NCBI GenBank assembly: GCA_963783355.1
Contig: CAWANF010000007.1
Span: 1-64,000, forward strand
Direction: 5' to 3'
Origin: CAWANF01 sp963783355
GTDB lineage: Bacteria > Bacteroidota > Rhodothermia > Balneolales > DATFMH01
Length of the DNA: 64,000 nucleotides
Made by a program: the position numbers and the translations under genes. Positions 7,586 through 15,605 of the stretch are shown piece after piece. The notes below the pieces were generated by a model that did no database searches, had not been told where the DNA came from, and saw only the letters and a list, made by a program, of their open reading frames with translations. Within the stretch, counting starts at the first letter, position 1, and every line of letters starts with the position of its first letter.

Positions 7586-10024
7586 CTACATCGCGTCCAC
7601 GTTGATGCGGATTTTCACTTTCGAGGCGCCCTTCGGTTTCTTCTTGTCATATCGTTCCCAGGTTTGATCAAGCAGATGTTCAATCGCTTTCGCCCCGTTG
7701 GTCGGATCGATTTTCAATTGGCATTCCCAGCGAAATTCATTATTGGCCCGCAATACCGCCGATGGCGACGGACCCAGGATTGGCGCATTGCCACCCGCTT
7801 CACTCAGACAATCGGAATACACTACCGCCACTCTTTTCACCAATTGGGAATCCGCCGATCGAAAACTTATTTCCAGTAACCGCGAGAACGGCGGATACGA
7901 CAGTTGTTTTCGAAATTCCATCTCCTGTTCTGAAAAACGGTTAAAATCATGTTGCTGAGCCATTAACAAGGCCGGGTGTTCCGGCTGCCAGGTCTGAAAA
8001 TAGACGATGCCCGGTTTTTCCGAACGCCCGGATCGTCCCGCTACCTGGCTTAGTAGCTGGTACATCCGTTCCGATGAACGATACGATGGAAACGCCAGTT
8101 CCGTATCCGAATTGACCACCCCGACGACCGTCACGTCCGGGAAATCCAATCCCTTGGCAACAATTTGAGTCCCCACCAAAATATCGGCTTTCTTCGCCCC
8201 AAACTGGTTCAAAATCCGGGCATGAGCGCCTTTCCCGGTTGTGGTGTCCTGATCCATGCGTAAAATGCGTGCTTCCGGGAACAATTCCTGCAATTCTTCT
8301 TCAATCTGCTGGGTTCCCGAGCCTTTTTCGGTCAACGACAGGGCGTGACAGTTCGGACATTTATTTGATTCCGGCAAACTGTATCCGCAATAATGACACC
8401 GCAGGTGATGATGATATTTATGATACGTCATGCTGACCGAACAGTTCGGGCATTCCACGATATGGCCGCATTCTTCACACTGCATATAACTGGCGAAACC
8501 CCGCCGGTTGTACAATAAAATGACCTGCTCATCCCGTGCCAAAACCTGTTCGATTTCGAGGAACAATGGAACAGCTATCGGTCCCCTCATAGCCTTGCGA
8601 TACTTTTTAAGATCGATGATTTTAACTTCCGGCATTTGCGCTTTAGCATGACGCGAGGGTAAATCAAGCCGTATGCTTTTCCCGGTTTCCACGGCCCGCA
8701 GGCTCACCATACTGGGTGTAGCCGAACCCATAACGACAACAGAATTTGTTTGAAAGGCCCGCATGATAGCCACTTCCCGGGCATGATACCGCGGAGCCGG
8801 GTCTTCCTGCTTATAGGATTGATCGTGCTCCTCGTCGATGACTATGACACCGAGGTTTCGCACCGGGGCGAACACGGCCGACCGTGCCCCGATGGCAATA
8901 TTTTTCTTTCCGTTCTGTAAATCCTGCCAGGCTTCGTACCGCTCCCGTTCATTCAGCCTGCTGTGCAATACGGCAATGTTATCCCCGAAAATCTGGTAAA
9001 AACGCCGGACTGTCTGGGGCGTCAGGGCGATTTCAGGCACCAGAACCAGCGCCCCTTTCCCCATCTCGAGCGCTTTGCGAAGCACGTGAATATACACTTC
9101 GGTTTTCCCGCTGCCGGTGACTCCATATAACAGGAAATTCTGAAATTGTCCGGCTTCCAGCTTCAATGCTATCTTGTCAAATGCCTGTTGTTGATGAATA
9201 TTCAGGTCTTTTATTTGTTCCGGAGCATGAACTAAACCGTCCATTTCTTCTCTTTTTACCGGAACCCAATCGAACGTGATTAGTCCTTCCTTTTCAATCC
9301 GATTGATGGAATAAGAATCCACCAATTCAAATGATGATAACCGGCTCTGCCGAACCGGAAGTACCGCTTCTTTAAGTTCTTTAAGCGCCTGAATCCATTT
9401 GGGTGTTTTTTTGTCCTCATATTTATCGAGGTATTCCACGATGATCCGTTCATCGATTCCGTCCGCCCATTTCCACTGTTTTTCCAGCTTTTCAGTGACT
9501 TTTATTCTCGGCTCTTCCCAGACTTCGAGGATATTTTTTTTGATGAATTTCTTCAGGTACTTCGCACCATCTTCTTTCCAGCGTTTTTCAGCTTCCCTGA
9601 GAGCATAACTTTCCTTTTCCGTGATTTCATCGATGATCTCTTTTTCCAGCCGGTTGAGTTTATCCGCTTTTTTTGATCCGAGGCGAATGAACTTTTCAGA
9701 CAGGAAATTGAGTCCGACAGGCAGTGCCGCCTGAACGGTCTCACCCCAGCTTGCATAATAAAAACGATGAACCCATTCAGTCAGTTTGAGCATCTCTTCT
9801 GACATGACAGGTTTTTCATCCAGGATCTTTCGGATCGGACGGGTATTAAAGGACGGTTTTTGATCATGCACCCGGACGACCATCCCGATGGCCATATGCG
9901 ACTGCAGCGGGACCCAGACCCGCATACCGGGCTGAAGCAATCCCTCATCTTCATCTTTCAGATGATAGGTGAACGCCGAACGAACGGCGGTCGGAAATAC
10001 TATGTCGGCAAAGATCTTCGACAA
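7586..10024 (-). CDS. priA: Primosomal protein N' (PriA), replication-restart helicase
   Basis: 812 residues. An N-terminal 3'-DNA-end-binding domain (FADIVFPTAVRSAFTYHL) is followed by an SF2 helicase core with Walker A GVTGSGKT at 301-308 and DEEH at 397-400. The zinc-binding insertion has paired cysteines (CEECGHIVECPNC, then CHYCGYSLPESNKCPNC), and the helicase C-lobe contains GTQQIEEEL and QVAGRSGR. PriA reloads the replicative helicase at stalled forks. The start is TTG at 10024: an in-frame TAA three codons upstream (10031-10033) excludes anything earlier, and the family N-terminus begins right there. A heptamer repeat array begins two bases beyond the stop. Confidence 0.97.
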   Translation of the reverse strand: MSKIFADIVFPTAVRSAFTYHLKDEDEGLLQPGMRVWVPLQSHMAIGMVVRVHDQKPSFNTRPIRKILDEKPVMSEEMLKLTEWVHRFYYASWGETVQAALPVGLNFLSEKFIRLGSKKADKLNRLEKEIIDEITEKESYALREAEKRWKEDGAKYLKKFIKKNILEVWEEPRIKVTEKLEKQWKWADGIDERIIVEYLDKYEDKKTPKWIQALKELKEAVLPVRQSRLSSFELVDSYSINRIEKEGLITFDWVPVKREEMDGLVHAPEQIKDLNIHQQQAFDKIALKLEAGQFQNFLLYGVTGSGKTEVYIHVLRKALEMGKGALVLVPEIALTPQTVRRFYQIFGDNIAVLHSRLNERERYEAWQDLQNGKKNIAIGARSAVFAPVRNLGVIVIDEEHDQSYKQEDPAPRYHAREVAIMRAFQTNSVVVMGSATPSMVSLRAVETGKSIRLDLPSRHAKAQMPEVKIIDLKKYRKAMRGPIAVPLFLEIEQVLARDEQVILLYNRRGFASYMQCEECGHIVECPNCSVSMTYHKYHHHLRCHYCGYSLPESNKCPNCHALSLTEKGSGTQQIEEELQELFPEARILRMDQDTTTGKGAHARILNQFGAKKADILVGTQIVAKGLDFPDVTVVGVVNSDTELAFPSYRSSERMYQLLSQVAGRSGRSEKPGIVYFQTWQPEHPALLMAQQHDFNRFSEQEMEFRKQLSYPPFSRLLEISFRSADSQLVKRVAVVYSDCLSEAGGNAPILGPSPSAVLRANNEFRWECQLKIDPTNGAKAIEHLLDQTWERYDKKKPKGASKVKIRINVDAM

Positions 10025-10407
10025 AACAAGTTATCGTGTTACGGTTAAAGTATTGAGTGTTTGGTTTATGCCGAATGCCAGATTCGGGATACCGGATCAA
10101 TATACAAATAGCTATGAGATTTGAGTATGGAGATTGGGCTTAAGTTTTGAGAAATGAGTCGATGGAACACGGACAACACGGATATGACAGATAAGCGCGG
10201 AACAAACATGAATCACTCAGAAGTTCACCCATCGTCTATTATCTAACCTCTAAAATCTTTTTTAACCACAAAGGTCGCAAAGGATTACACAGAGAAAGAA
10301 AAGTGCTAAGAATTAAGTTAACTTTGAGGTGAATTTAAGTTCTTTATTGTTCATTGTTCATTGTTCATTGTTCATTGTTTACTGTTAATTGTTCCCTGTC
10401 AACTGCT
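10025..10407. repeat. Spacer between priA and comM with nine-unit heptamer array
   Basis: 10344-10406 consists of nine consecutive heptamers (TTATTGT, four TCATTGT, TTACTGT, TAATTGT, TCCCTGT, CAACTGC) ending one base before the comM stop at 10408. Other dispersed pieces are GAACACGGACAACACGGAT at 10165-10183, nearly the same as a sequence after folP (59475), and a CACAAAGG/ACACAGAG stretch at 10264-10297. GAG-rich 7-base periodicity lies at 10115-10160. No ORF or terminator is seen. Confidence 0.65.
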
Positions 10408-11949
10408 CTATCCCAGCCAGTTTTCACGATCGAGATTTCGGTATTGAATGGCTTCCGCCAGATGGGCCGTTTTTATTGTTTCCGAACGATCAAGATCGGC
10501 AATAGTCCTGGAGACTTTCAAAATCCGATCGTAAGCCCGTGCCGAAAGTCCCAGTTTATTGATGGCTTTTTTTAGAAGGGAAGATCCGGCTTCGTTGATT
10601 TTGCAGATTCTTCGTACCTGCCGGGTTGACATTTGAGCATTGTTGTGAACACCTTTGACTCCCCAAAATCGTTTATTTTGAATTTCCCTGGCCAGGATCA
10701 CTCGTTGACGAATATTTTCCGAGGTTTCCCCGCTGGATTTGCTGCTCAGTTCTTCAAAACTCACTTTATTCACTTCTATATGCAGGTCAATTCGATCCAG
10801 TAATGGCCCGCTGATTTTACTCAGGTATCGCTGCATCTGAACGGGAGTGGTTCCATTGGGATCCGAGGGATCATACCAGTCGCCGCCGGGCGACGGATTC
10901 ATGGATGCCACCAGCATGATTTTACTCGGATACTGAACGCTCATCCTCGCCCGGGAAATACTCACATGCCCGTCTTCCAGCGGCTGGCGCAATACCTCCA
11001 GGGCACTGCGTTTGAACTCCGGCAATTCATCCAGAAATAAGACTCCGTTATGAGCCAGGGAAATCTCACCCGGCATCGGGATGCTGCCTCCGCCCACTAA
11101 GGCAACATCCGACACCGTGTGATGTGGTGCACGAAAAGGCCTGCGCGACACCAGCCCTTGTCCACTGCCCAGCATCCCTGAAACAGAATGTATTTTCGTT
11201 GACTCAAGAGCTTCATGTAAGTTCATGGGCGGCAAAATAGTCGGCAAACGACGGGCCAGCATCGTCTTACCCGAACCCGGCGGGCCTACCATGATAATAT
11301 TGTGACCGCCGGCAGCGGCTACTTCCAGCGATCGTTTCACATTTCCCTGTCCTTTGACATCGCTGAAATCGACAATCTCACGATTCTGCTCCTGGCAAAA
11401 AATTTCATCTATATTTATCGAAATGGGCTCGATGTCCGATTCGTCATTGAGCCAGTTCATGACTTCTTCCAAATTCTTGCAGGCATAGACATTCAAACCG
11501 TTCACAACGGCGGCTTCGCGTCCATTCAAATGCGGAACAATAATGTTCTTCAATCCTTTTTCACTGGCTTCCACGGCGATGGGCAGGACTCCCTTCACCG
11601 GACGCAAATCTCCATCCAGTGCCAGCTCGCCCAGAATCAGCGTCTCTGATAATTTATCGGTTTTGATTTGTGCTGAAACAGCCAGTAATCCGACAGCAAT
11701 AGGCAAATCAAAGGCACTGCCTTCCTTGGGTAAATCAGCCGGAGCCAGATTCACGGTCAGGCGTCCGCGCGGCATCTCGGCACCCGAATTTTTAAGCGCT
11801 GCTTCGATACGATCTCTCGATTCATTGATGGCCCGATCGGGCAAGCCTACCAGGAAATACTTGGGAATTCCCGTAATCATATTGATTTCTACATCGATAA
11901 GATGAGCATCCACGCCATAGGTAGATGCACAGTAAACATGGGCCAACAT
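10408..11949 (-). CDS. comM: ComM/YifB-family AAA+ Mg-chelatase-like ATPase
   Basis: 513 residues from the ATG at 11949. The N-terminal ComM domain (VDAHLIDVEINMITGIPKYF, VNLAPADLPKEGSAFDLPIA) is followed by an AAA+ core with Walker A GPPGSGKT, Walker B LFLDELPEF and the PFRAPHHTVSDVALVGGG block. The C-terminal helical domain has the family motif ARAYDRILKVSRTIADL. In naturally transformable bacteria ComM is a hexameric branch-migration helicase that helps integrate incoming DNA. A longer frame runs to 12051, but it overlaps the divergent DUF4342 gene and adds no conserved sequence. An ECF-like promoter motif lies 32-60 bases upstream. Confidence 0.95.
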   Translation of the reverse strand: MLAHVYCASTYGVDAHLIDVEINMITGIPKYFLVGLPDRAINESRDRIEAALKNSGAEMPRGRLTVNLAPADLPKEGSAFDLPIAVGLLAVSAQIKTDKLSETLILGELALDGDLRPVKGVLPIAVEASEKGLKNIIVPHLNGREAAVVNGLNVYACKNLEEVMNWLNDESDIEPISINIDEIFCQEQNREIVDFSDVKGQGNVKRSLEVAAAGGHNIIMVGPPGSGKTMLARRLPTILPPMNLHEALESTKIHSVSGMLGSGQGLVSRRPFRAPHHTVSDVALVGGGSIPMPGEISLAHNGVLFLDELPEFKRSALEVLRQPLEDGHVSISRARMSVQYPSKIMLVASMNPSPGGDWYDPSDPNGTTPVQMQRYLSKISGPLLDRIDLHIEVNKVSFEELSSKSSGETSENIRQRVILAREIQNKRFWGVKGVHNNAQMSTRQVRRICKINEAGSSLLKKAINKLGLSARAYDRILKVSRTIADLDRSETIKTAHLAEAIQYRNLDRENWLG

Positions 11950-11980
11950 ACTATGAATCTTTTTTTTCGTCTTTGCGTAG

Positions 11981-12009
11981 TATGACAATAGAAGAGCTTC
12001 ATCCTTACA
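11981..12009 (-). promoter_or_regulatory. comM: ECF-sigma-like promoter motif upstream of comM
   Basis: On the minus strand TGTAAGGAT starts at 12009 and GTCATA starts at 11986, an offset of 23 bases. The same arrangement occurs at 27981 and 59651 on the plus strand. The layout (GTAAGG-like -35, GTC -10, about 16 bases apart) is typical of ECF sigma-factor promoters. The motif ends about 32 bases before the comM ATG, suitable for its promoter. Confidence 0.5.
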
Positions 12010-12038
12010 AACAACGTTAATTTTTAATTTACAGAGCC

Positions 12039-12386
12039 ATGAGTACAACAATTATTGAAGAAATCAGAGTTACCGGCTCAGAACTCATCGAAAAGGTCAA
12101 AGAAATTATCAGAGAAGGTAACGTTCGCCGTATCACGATCATCAATGACGAAGGCGATATTTTGCTGGATGTGCCACTGACATTAGGAGTGGCGGGATTT
12201 GGAGTTTCTTTAGTTGCCATGGGGCCGCTGCTGACCGCCATCGGTCTGTTTGCACTGTTCATGAACGATTATAATATCGTCGTCGAACGTGAAAAGGATA
12301 CGGATACAGATCCGAATGAGGTGGAAGCCCAGGTCATCGATATAGAAGAAAATGATGAGGATGAAGAAGACGACGAGGACGAATAA
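12039..12386 (+). CDS. DUF4342 domain protein with acidic tail
   Basis: 115 residues. Residues 1-55 match the DUF4342 pattern: a helix (ELIEKVKEIIREGNVRRITI) followed by short strands (EGDILLDVPLT). A hydrophobic segment at about 50-85 (LGVAGFGVSLVAMGPLLTAIG) could insert in the membrane. The last about 30 residues are almost entirely D and E (ENDEDEEDDEDE). The function of DUF4342 is unknown; the N-terminal helix resembles ubiquitin-associated folds in some family descriptions (inference). The gene is divergent from comM, with starts 89 bp apart, and is followed by a good terminator. ATG start at 12039 with no strong Shine-Dalgarno. Confidence 0.82.
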   Translation: MSTTIIEEIRVTGSELIEKVKEIIREGNVRRITIINDEGDILLDVPLTLGVAGFGVSLVAMGPLLTAIGLFALFMNDYNIVVEREKDTDTDPNEVEAQVIDIEENDEDEEDDEDE

Positions 12387-12442
12387 CAGACAGGAATTTG
12401 ATTGTATCTTGAGTTAGTAGGTAACAAAAGATGCCAAAGTGA

Positions 12443-12482
12443 AAAAAGCCCGACATAGGAAAAATGCCGGGCTTTTATTTTT
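12443..12482. terminator. Rho-independent terminator, probably bidirectional
   Basis: An AAAGCCCG / CGGGCTTT stem, extended by CA/TG after one mismatch, is flanked by an A-run on the left and a T-run on the right. It lies after the DUF4342 gene. The mirrored A/T runs allow use from the trxB side as well. Confidence 0.75.
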
Positions 12483-12535
12483 CTATAATGCAATCCTTTA
12501 AACCATTAATTATGTATCGAACGCGGACGAAATAA

Positions 12536-12735
12536 AAGTGATAAGAGTTAAGTGCTGAGTGTTAAGTTGATAAACGCCGAACTTAAAATGCTCACTGTTT
12601 ATTTATCACTGAAAAACATGCTTCGACTACGCTCAGCATGACATTTTCTGCACTTTTACCTTATGAGATTTAGAAATCCGAGTATTGGATCCGATCCTTG
12701 TTCACTGTTTACTGATAACTGCTCACTGTTATTGT
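12536..12735. repeat. Heptamer arrays downstream of trxB
   Basis: Three clusters are in 7-base phase: 12536-12570 (AAGTGAT, AAGAGTT, AAGTGCT, GAGTGTT, AAGTTGA), 12592-12612 (TCACTGT, TTATTTA, TCACTGA) and 12702-12735 (TCACTGT, TTACTGA, TAACTGC, TCACTGT, TATTGT). The last runs into the trxB stop at 12736. On the trxB sense strand the latter two read as NCARTNA units. No gene is seen. Confidence 0.6.
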
Positions 12736-13695
12736 CTATCCGGCGACGGTTTCTTCAACTTCCGATAACCAGCGTTCGGCATCCAATGCAGCGGTACATC
12801 CGGAACCGGCAGCCGTTACAGCCTGGCGATAAATCGGATCCTGAGCATCACCACAGGCAAAAATTCCTTCCATATTCGTCTTCGATGACTTGCCGATGGT
12901 TTTGATATAGCCGACTTCATCCATATCCAGTACTCCCTTAAACAAGTCGGTATTGGGTTTATGTCCGATAGCGACAAAGACACCTGTTACATCATCCAGG
13001 GTTGTTTTTTCACCGGTTTTGACGTTCTTCACGACAACTCCTTCGACAACTTTATCACCCAGCACTTCGTCCAGAACCGTATCCCACATGGCTTCGGCTT
13101 TCGGATTACTAAACAGTTTATGCTGCATGGCCTTGGAGGCACGGAATTCGTCACGTCTGTGAAGTACGGAAACTTTGCTTGCAAATTTAGTCAGGAAAGT
13201 AGCTTCTTCCAGGGCCGTATCACCACCGCCGACAACCACCACATGCTGATTACGGAAAAACGCACCATCGCAGGTAGCACAGGCCGAAACGCCATATCCA
13301 CGAAGTCTTTTTTCACTTTCTAATCCGAGCCATTTTGCTGAAGCACCGGTCGAAACGATAATCGATTCGGCATAAATTTCGGTGGCTTCGTCGACTGTCA
13401 CTTTAAAAGGACGCTTTCCGAATTCAATGTCGGTAACCATGCCGTAACGGGCATCGGCACCAAAACGTTTAGCCTGTTCCCTAAACAGGTCCATCATTTT
13501 CGGGCCCATAACACCTTCCGGGAAACCGGGGAAATTCTCCACATCGGTCGTTGTCATTAACTGTCCGCCGGGTTCGGGGCCTTCAAATATGATAGGTTTA
13601 AGATCGGCACGTGCGGCATAGATTGCTGCCGTGAGTCCGGCAGGTCCGCTGCCAATGATTACTACTTTAAAAGTTTTTCCTGCAATATCTTCCAT
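12736..13695 (-). CDS. trxB: Thioredoxin-disulfide reductase
   Basis: 319 residues. FAD-binding GSGPAG lies at 15-20, the redox-active CATC at 139-142 (C139, C142) sits inside the NADPH domain, a second nucleotide motif GGGDTALEEATFL follows, and the C-terminal GIFACGDAQDPIYRQ FAD block is present. This is the low-molecular-weight bacterial TrxB, which passes electrons from NADPH to thioredoxin in the cytoplasm. ATG start at 13695. It is monocistronic as seen, with a 437-bp divergent spacer separating it from the transhydrogenase operon. Transhydrogenase-supplied NADPH would serve it, but the adjacency may be coincidental. Its stop codon abuts a heptamer array. Confidence 0.97.
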   Translation of the reverse strand: MEDIAGKTFKVVIIGSGPAGLTAAIYAARADLKPIIFEGPEPGGQLMTTTDVENFPGFPEGVMGPKMMDLFREQAKRFGADARYGMVTDIEFGKRPFKVTVDEATEIYAESIIVSTGASAKWLGLESEKRLRGYGVSACATCDGAFFRNQHVVVVGGGDTALEEATFLTKFASKVSVLHRRDEFRASKAMQHKLFSNPKAEAMWDTVLDEVLGDKVVEGVVVKNVKTGEKTTLDDVTGVFVAIGHKPNTDLFKGVLDMDEVGYIKTIGKSSKTNMEGIFACGDAQDPIYRQAVTAAGSGCTAALDAERWLSEVEETVAG

Positions 13696-14132
13696 TTTAT
13701 TCCGAGTTGTAAATTTATCTGTTTTATTTTTTCGGACTAAATATAACTATATACTCAATTAATTATAAACTATATTTCAATAAATCGGTTGTGTTTCAAT
13801 AAGTAAATTTTCTATACAAGCAACAAGCACTATAAGCCAAATCATTCATCGATTTTTTAAAAAAATACTAATTTTTTTAATGGTTTATAAGGGGGTAAAT
13901 AATTATTAATAAAAGCGTTTTTCCAATCTTTATATGCTTTTTTTAGTCATGTTTTATAATAAAGATGTATTTAAGCCAAAATACTCTTAAATTAATCGCC
14001 ATTGAGGTTTACGCCCCTTTTTTAAATATTACACCCCTTCTAGTGAGATGGAGGACGTAAAAGTATTGGCAAATCTCATTGATTTGTATATGTTTGTAAT
14101 GCAATTCATTAAATAATTAAACCTGAAAAACC
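13696..14132. other. Divergent AT-rich spacer, trxB / pnt promoters
   Basis: There is no coding potential. The region is strongly AT-rich with homopolymer A and T runs near 13850-13880. Two similar pieces (ACGCCCCTTTTTT at about 14010 and TACACCCCTTC at about 14030) precede the best promoter candidate for pnt. Nothing else could be assigned. Confidence 0.6.
14066..14096 (+). promoter_or_regulatory. Bacteroidota-type promoter upstream of pntAA
   Basis: TTG at 14066-14068 and TATGTTTG at 14089-14096 are 20 bases apart, matching the Bacteroidota sigma-A pattern TTG-N17-23-TAnnTTTG. The -7 element ends 36 bases before the GTG start of pntAA. Confidence 0.45.
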
Positions 14133-15263
14133 GTGATAATTTCAGTACCAAAAGAAATCGCTTCAAATGAAACCCGGGTAGCCCTAAGCCCTGATACGGC
14201 TGCCAGCCTCATAAAGGCAGGATATGAAGTACGAATTCAGGAAGGCGCAGGCGTGGCCGCATCGTTTCCGGATAAAGCTTATACGGAAGTAGGTGTAACG
14301 GTAGTGCCTGGCGCAGAAAAGTTATACAGTGATGCATCGGTAGTGCTGAAAGTTCAGGCACCTACTGATGATGAAATAAAACTGATGAAACCTGGCACAG
14401 CCTTAATCAGTCTTTTAGGAGCTCTTTTTAATAAAGACCTTGTAGACAAATTGAAAGGTGCCAAAATTACCTCCCTCGGCGTCGATGCCATACCCCGCAT
14501 AAGCCGTGCGCAAAAGATGGACGTCCTTTCTTCTATGAGTTCCATTGCCGGTTATAAATCCGTATTGATTGGAGCCAACGCCCTTGGAAAATATCTTCCG
14601 ATGATGATGACCGCTGCCGGTACCATACCTCCGGCCAAAGTGCTGATTCTCGGGGCTGGTGTTGCAGGATTGCAGGCCATCGCAACAGCAAAACGCCTCG
14701 GTGCCGTAGTTGAAGCCTTTGACGTTCGTCCGGCTGTAAAAGAGCAAGTGGAAAGCTTGGGTGCAAAATTTGTGGAAGTACCTATCGAACAGGAAGATAC
14801 CGAAACGAAGGGTGGATATGCACGTGAATTATCTGAAGAAAACCAAAAGAAGCAGAAAGAAGTTATCCACCAGCATGTCCGCAAATCAGATATTGTTATC
14901 ACTACCGCTCTGATTCCCGGTAAGAAAGCCCCGTTGCTTATTACTACGGAAATGGTTGAAGACATGATGCCTGGCTCTGTTGTCATAGATTTGGCGTCGG
15001 AACAAGGTGGAAACTGTGAAAAAACCGAAGCCGGGAAAGTGGTAACCCACGACGGCGTATTCATACACGGTCCATTAAATGTGCCTTCGATGCTTCCTAT
15101 GCATGCCAGCCAGTTATTTGCCAAGAACGTAAGCGCACTTATCGTGCATCTTACCAAAGACGGCGAACTGAATCTGGACTTTGAAGATGAAATCACATTA
15201 AACACCACGATCACGCACGACGGTGAAATTATTAGCCCCGTGATCAAAAAAGGTGAAATGTAA
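14133..15263 (+). CDS. pntAA: NAD(P) transhydrogenase subunit alpha part 1 (NAD-binding domain)
   Basis: 376 residues. The N-terminus MIISVPKEIASNETRVALSP is the alanine-dehydrogenase/PNT N domain. The Rossmann NAD site is GAGVAGLQAIATAKRLGA, followed by the acidic EAFDVRPAVKEQVESLGAKF block and the RQD-loop-containing region. This is soluble domain I of the proton-translocating transhydrogenase, which transfers hydride from NADH to NADP using proton-motive force. The protein ends before any membrane helices, so the alpha subunit is split as in Rhodospirillum rubrum. GTG start at 14133. It is followed by pntAB (55-bp gap) and pntB. Confidence 0.96.
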   Translation: MIISVPKEIASNETRVALSPDTAASLIKAGYEVRIQEGAGVAASFPDKAYTEVGVTVVPGAEKLYSDASVVLKVQAPTDDEIKLMKPGTALISLLGALFNKDLVDKLKGAKITSLGVDAIPRISRAQKMDVLSSMSSIAGYKSVLIGANALGKYLPMMMTAAGTIPPAKVLILGAGVAGLQAIATAKRLGAVVEAFDVRPAVKEQVESLGAKFVEVPIEQEDTETKGGYARELSEENQKKQKEVIHQHVRKSDIVITTALIPGKKAPLLITTEMVEDMMPGSVVIDLASEQGGNCEKTEAGKVVTHDGVFIHGPLNVPSMLPMHASQLFAKNVSALIVHLTKDGELNLDFEDEITLNTTITHDGEIISPVIKKGEM

Positions 15264-15318
15264 TTCTTTGAATTACAGACCCTAAGAAAAGTTTAACACA
15301 AAATTATCGGAGTATCCT

Positions 15319-15603
15319 ATGTCGACACTCATATTTAACTTATTTGTGTTTGTATTGGCATCTTTTGTGGGTTTTGAGGTTATCTCCAAAGTACCTACAA
15401 CTCTTCACACCCCTTTGATGTCGGGTTCAAATGCAATATCAGGTATCACTATAATCGGCGCTCTGGTTATCGCCGGTGAAGCCCATGGAGCCATATCAAC
15501 CTATATCGGGCTGATTGCCATCATTTTCGCCATGATTAACGTGGTCGGGGGCTTTGTTGTAACCGACAGAATGCTGCAAATGTTTAAGAAAAAGGACGAT
15601 TAA
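15319..15603 (+). CDS. pntAB: NAD(P) transhydrogenase subunit alpha part 2 (membrane)
   Basis: 94 residues and almost entirely hydrophobic, with three predicted transmembrane helices (IFNLFVFVLASFVGFEVISK; ITIIGALVIAGEAHG; IGLIAIIFAMINVVGGFVVT). The block KVPTTLHTPLMSGSNAISG is the conserved PntAB signature, and VTDRMLQMFKKK ends the protein in the usual way. It forms the proton channel together with the membrane part of PntB. ATG start at 15319, preceded by a CGGAG-like ribosome site. Its stop lies two bases before the pntB start, indicating translational coupling. Confidence 0.96.
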   Translation: MSTLIFNLFVFVLASFVGFEVISKVPTTLHTPLMSGSNAISGITIIGALVIAGEAHGAISTYIGLIAIIFAMINVVGGFVVTDRMLQMFKKKDD

Positions 15604-15605
15604 CC

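Noticed and set aside
11950..12051. Longer comM start
   Set aside because: The extra 34 residues are not family-like, overlap the divergent gene and would include the promoter motif.
13696..14132. tRNA or small RNA gene in the trxB-pnt spacer
   Set aside because: No cloverleaf, T-loop sequence or GC-rich stem; only AT-rich promoter-like DNA.
14552..15247. Long minus-strand ORF (231 codons) inside pntAA
   Set aside because: It is fully antisense to a clear transhydrogenase gene and its translation is low-complexity with no recognisable motif.
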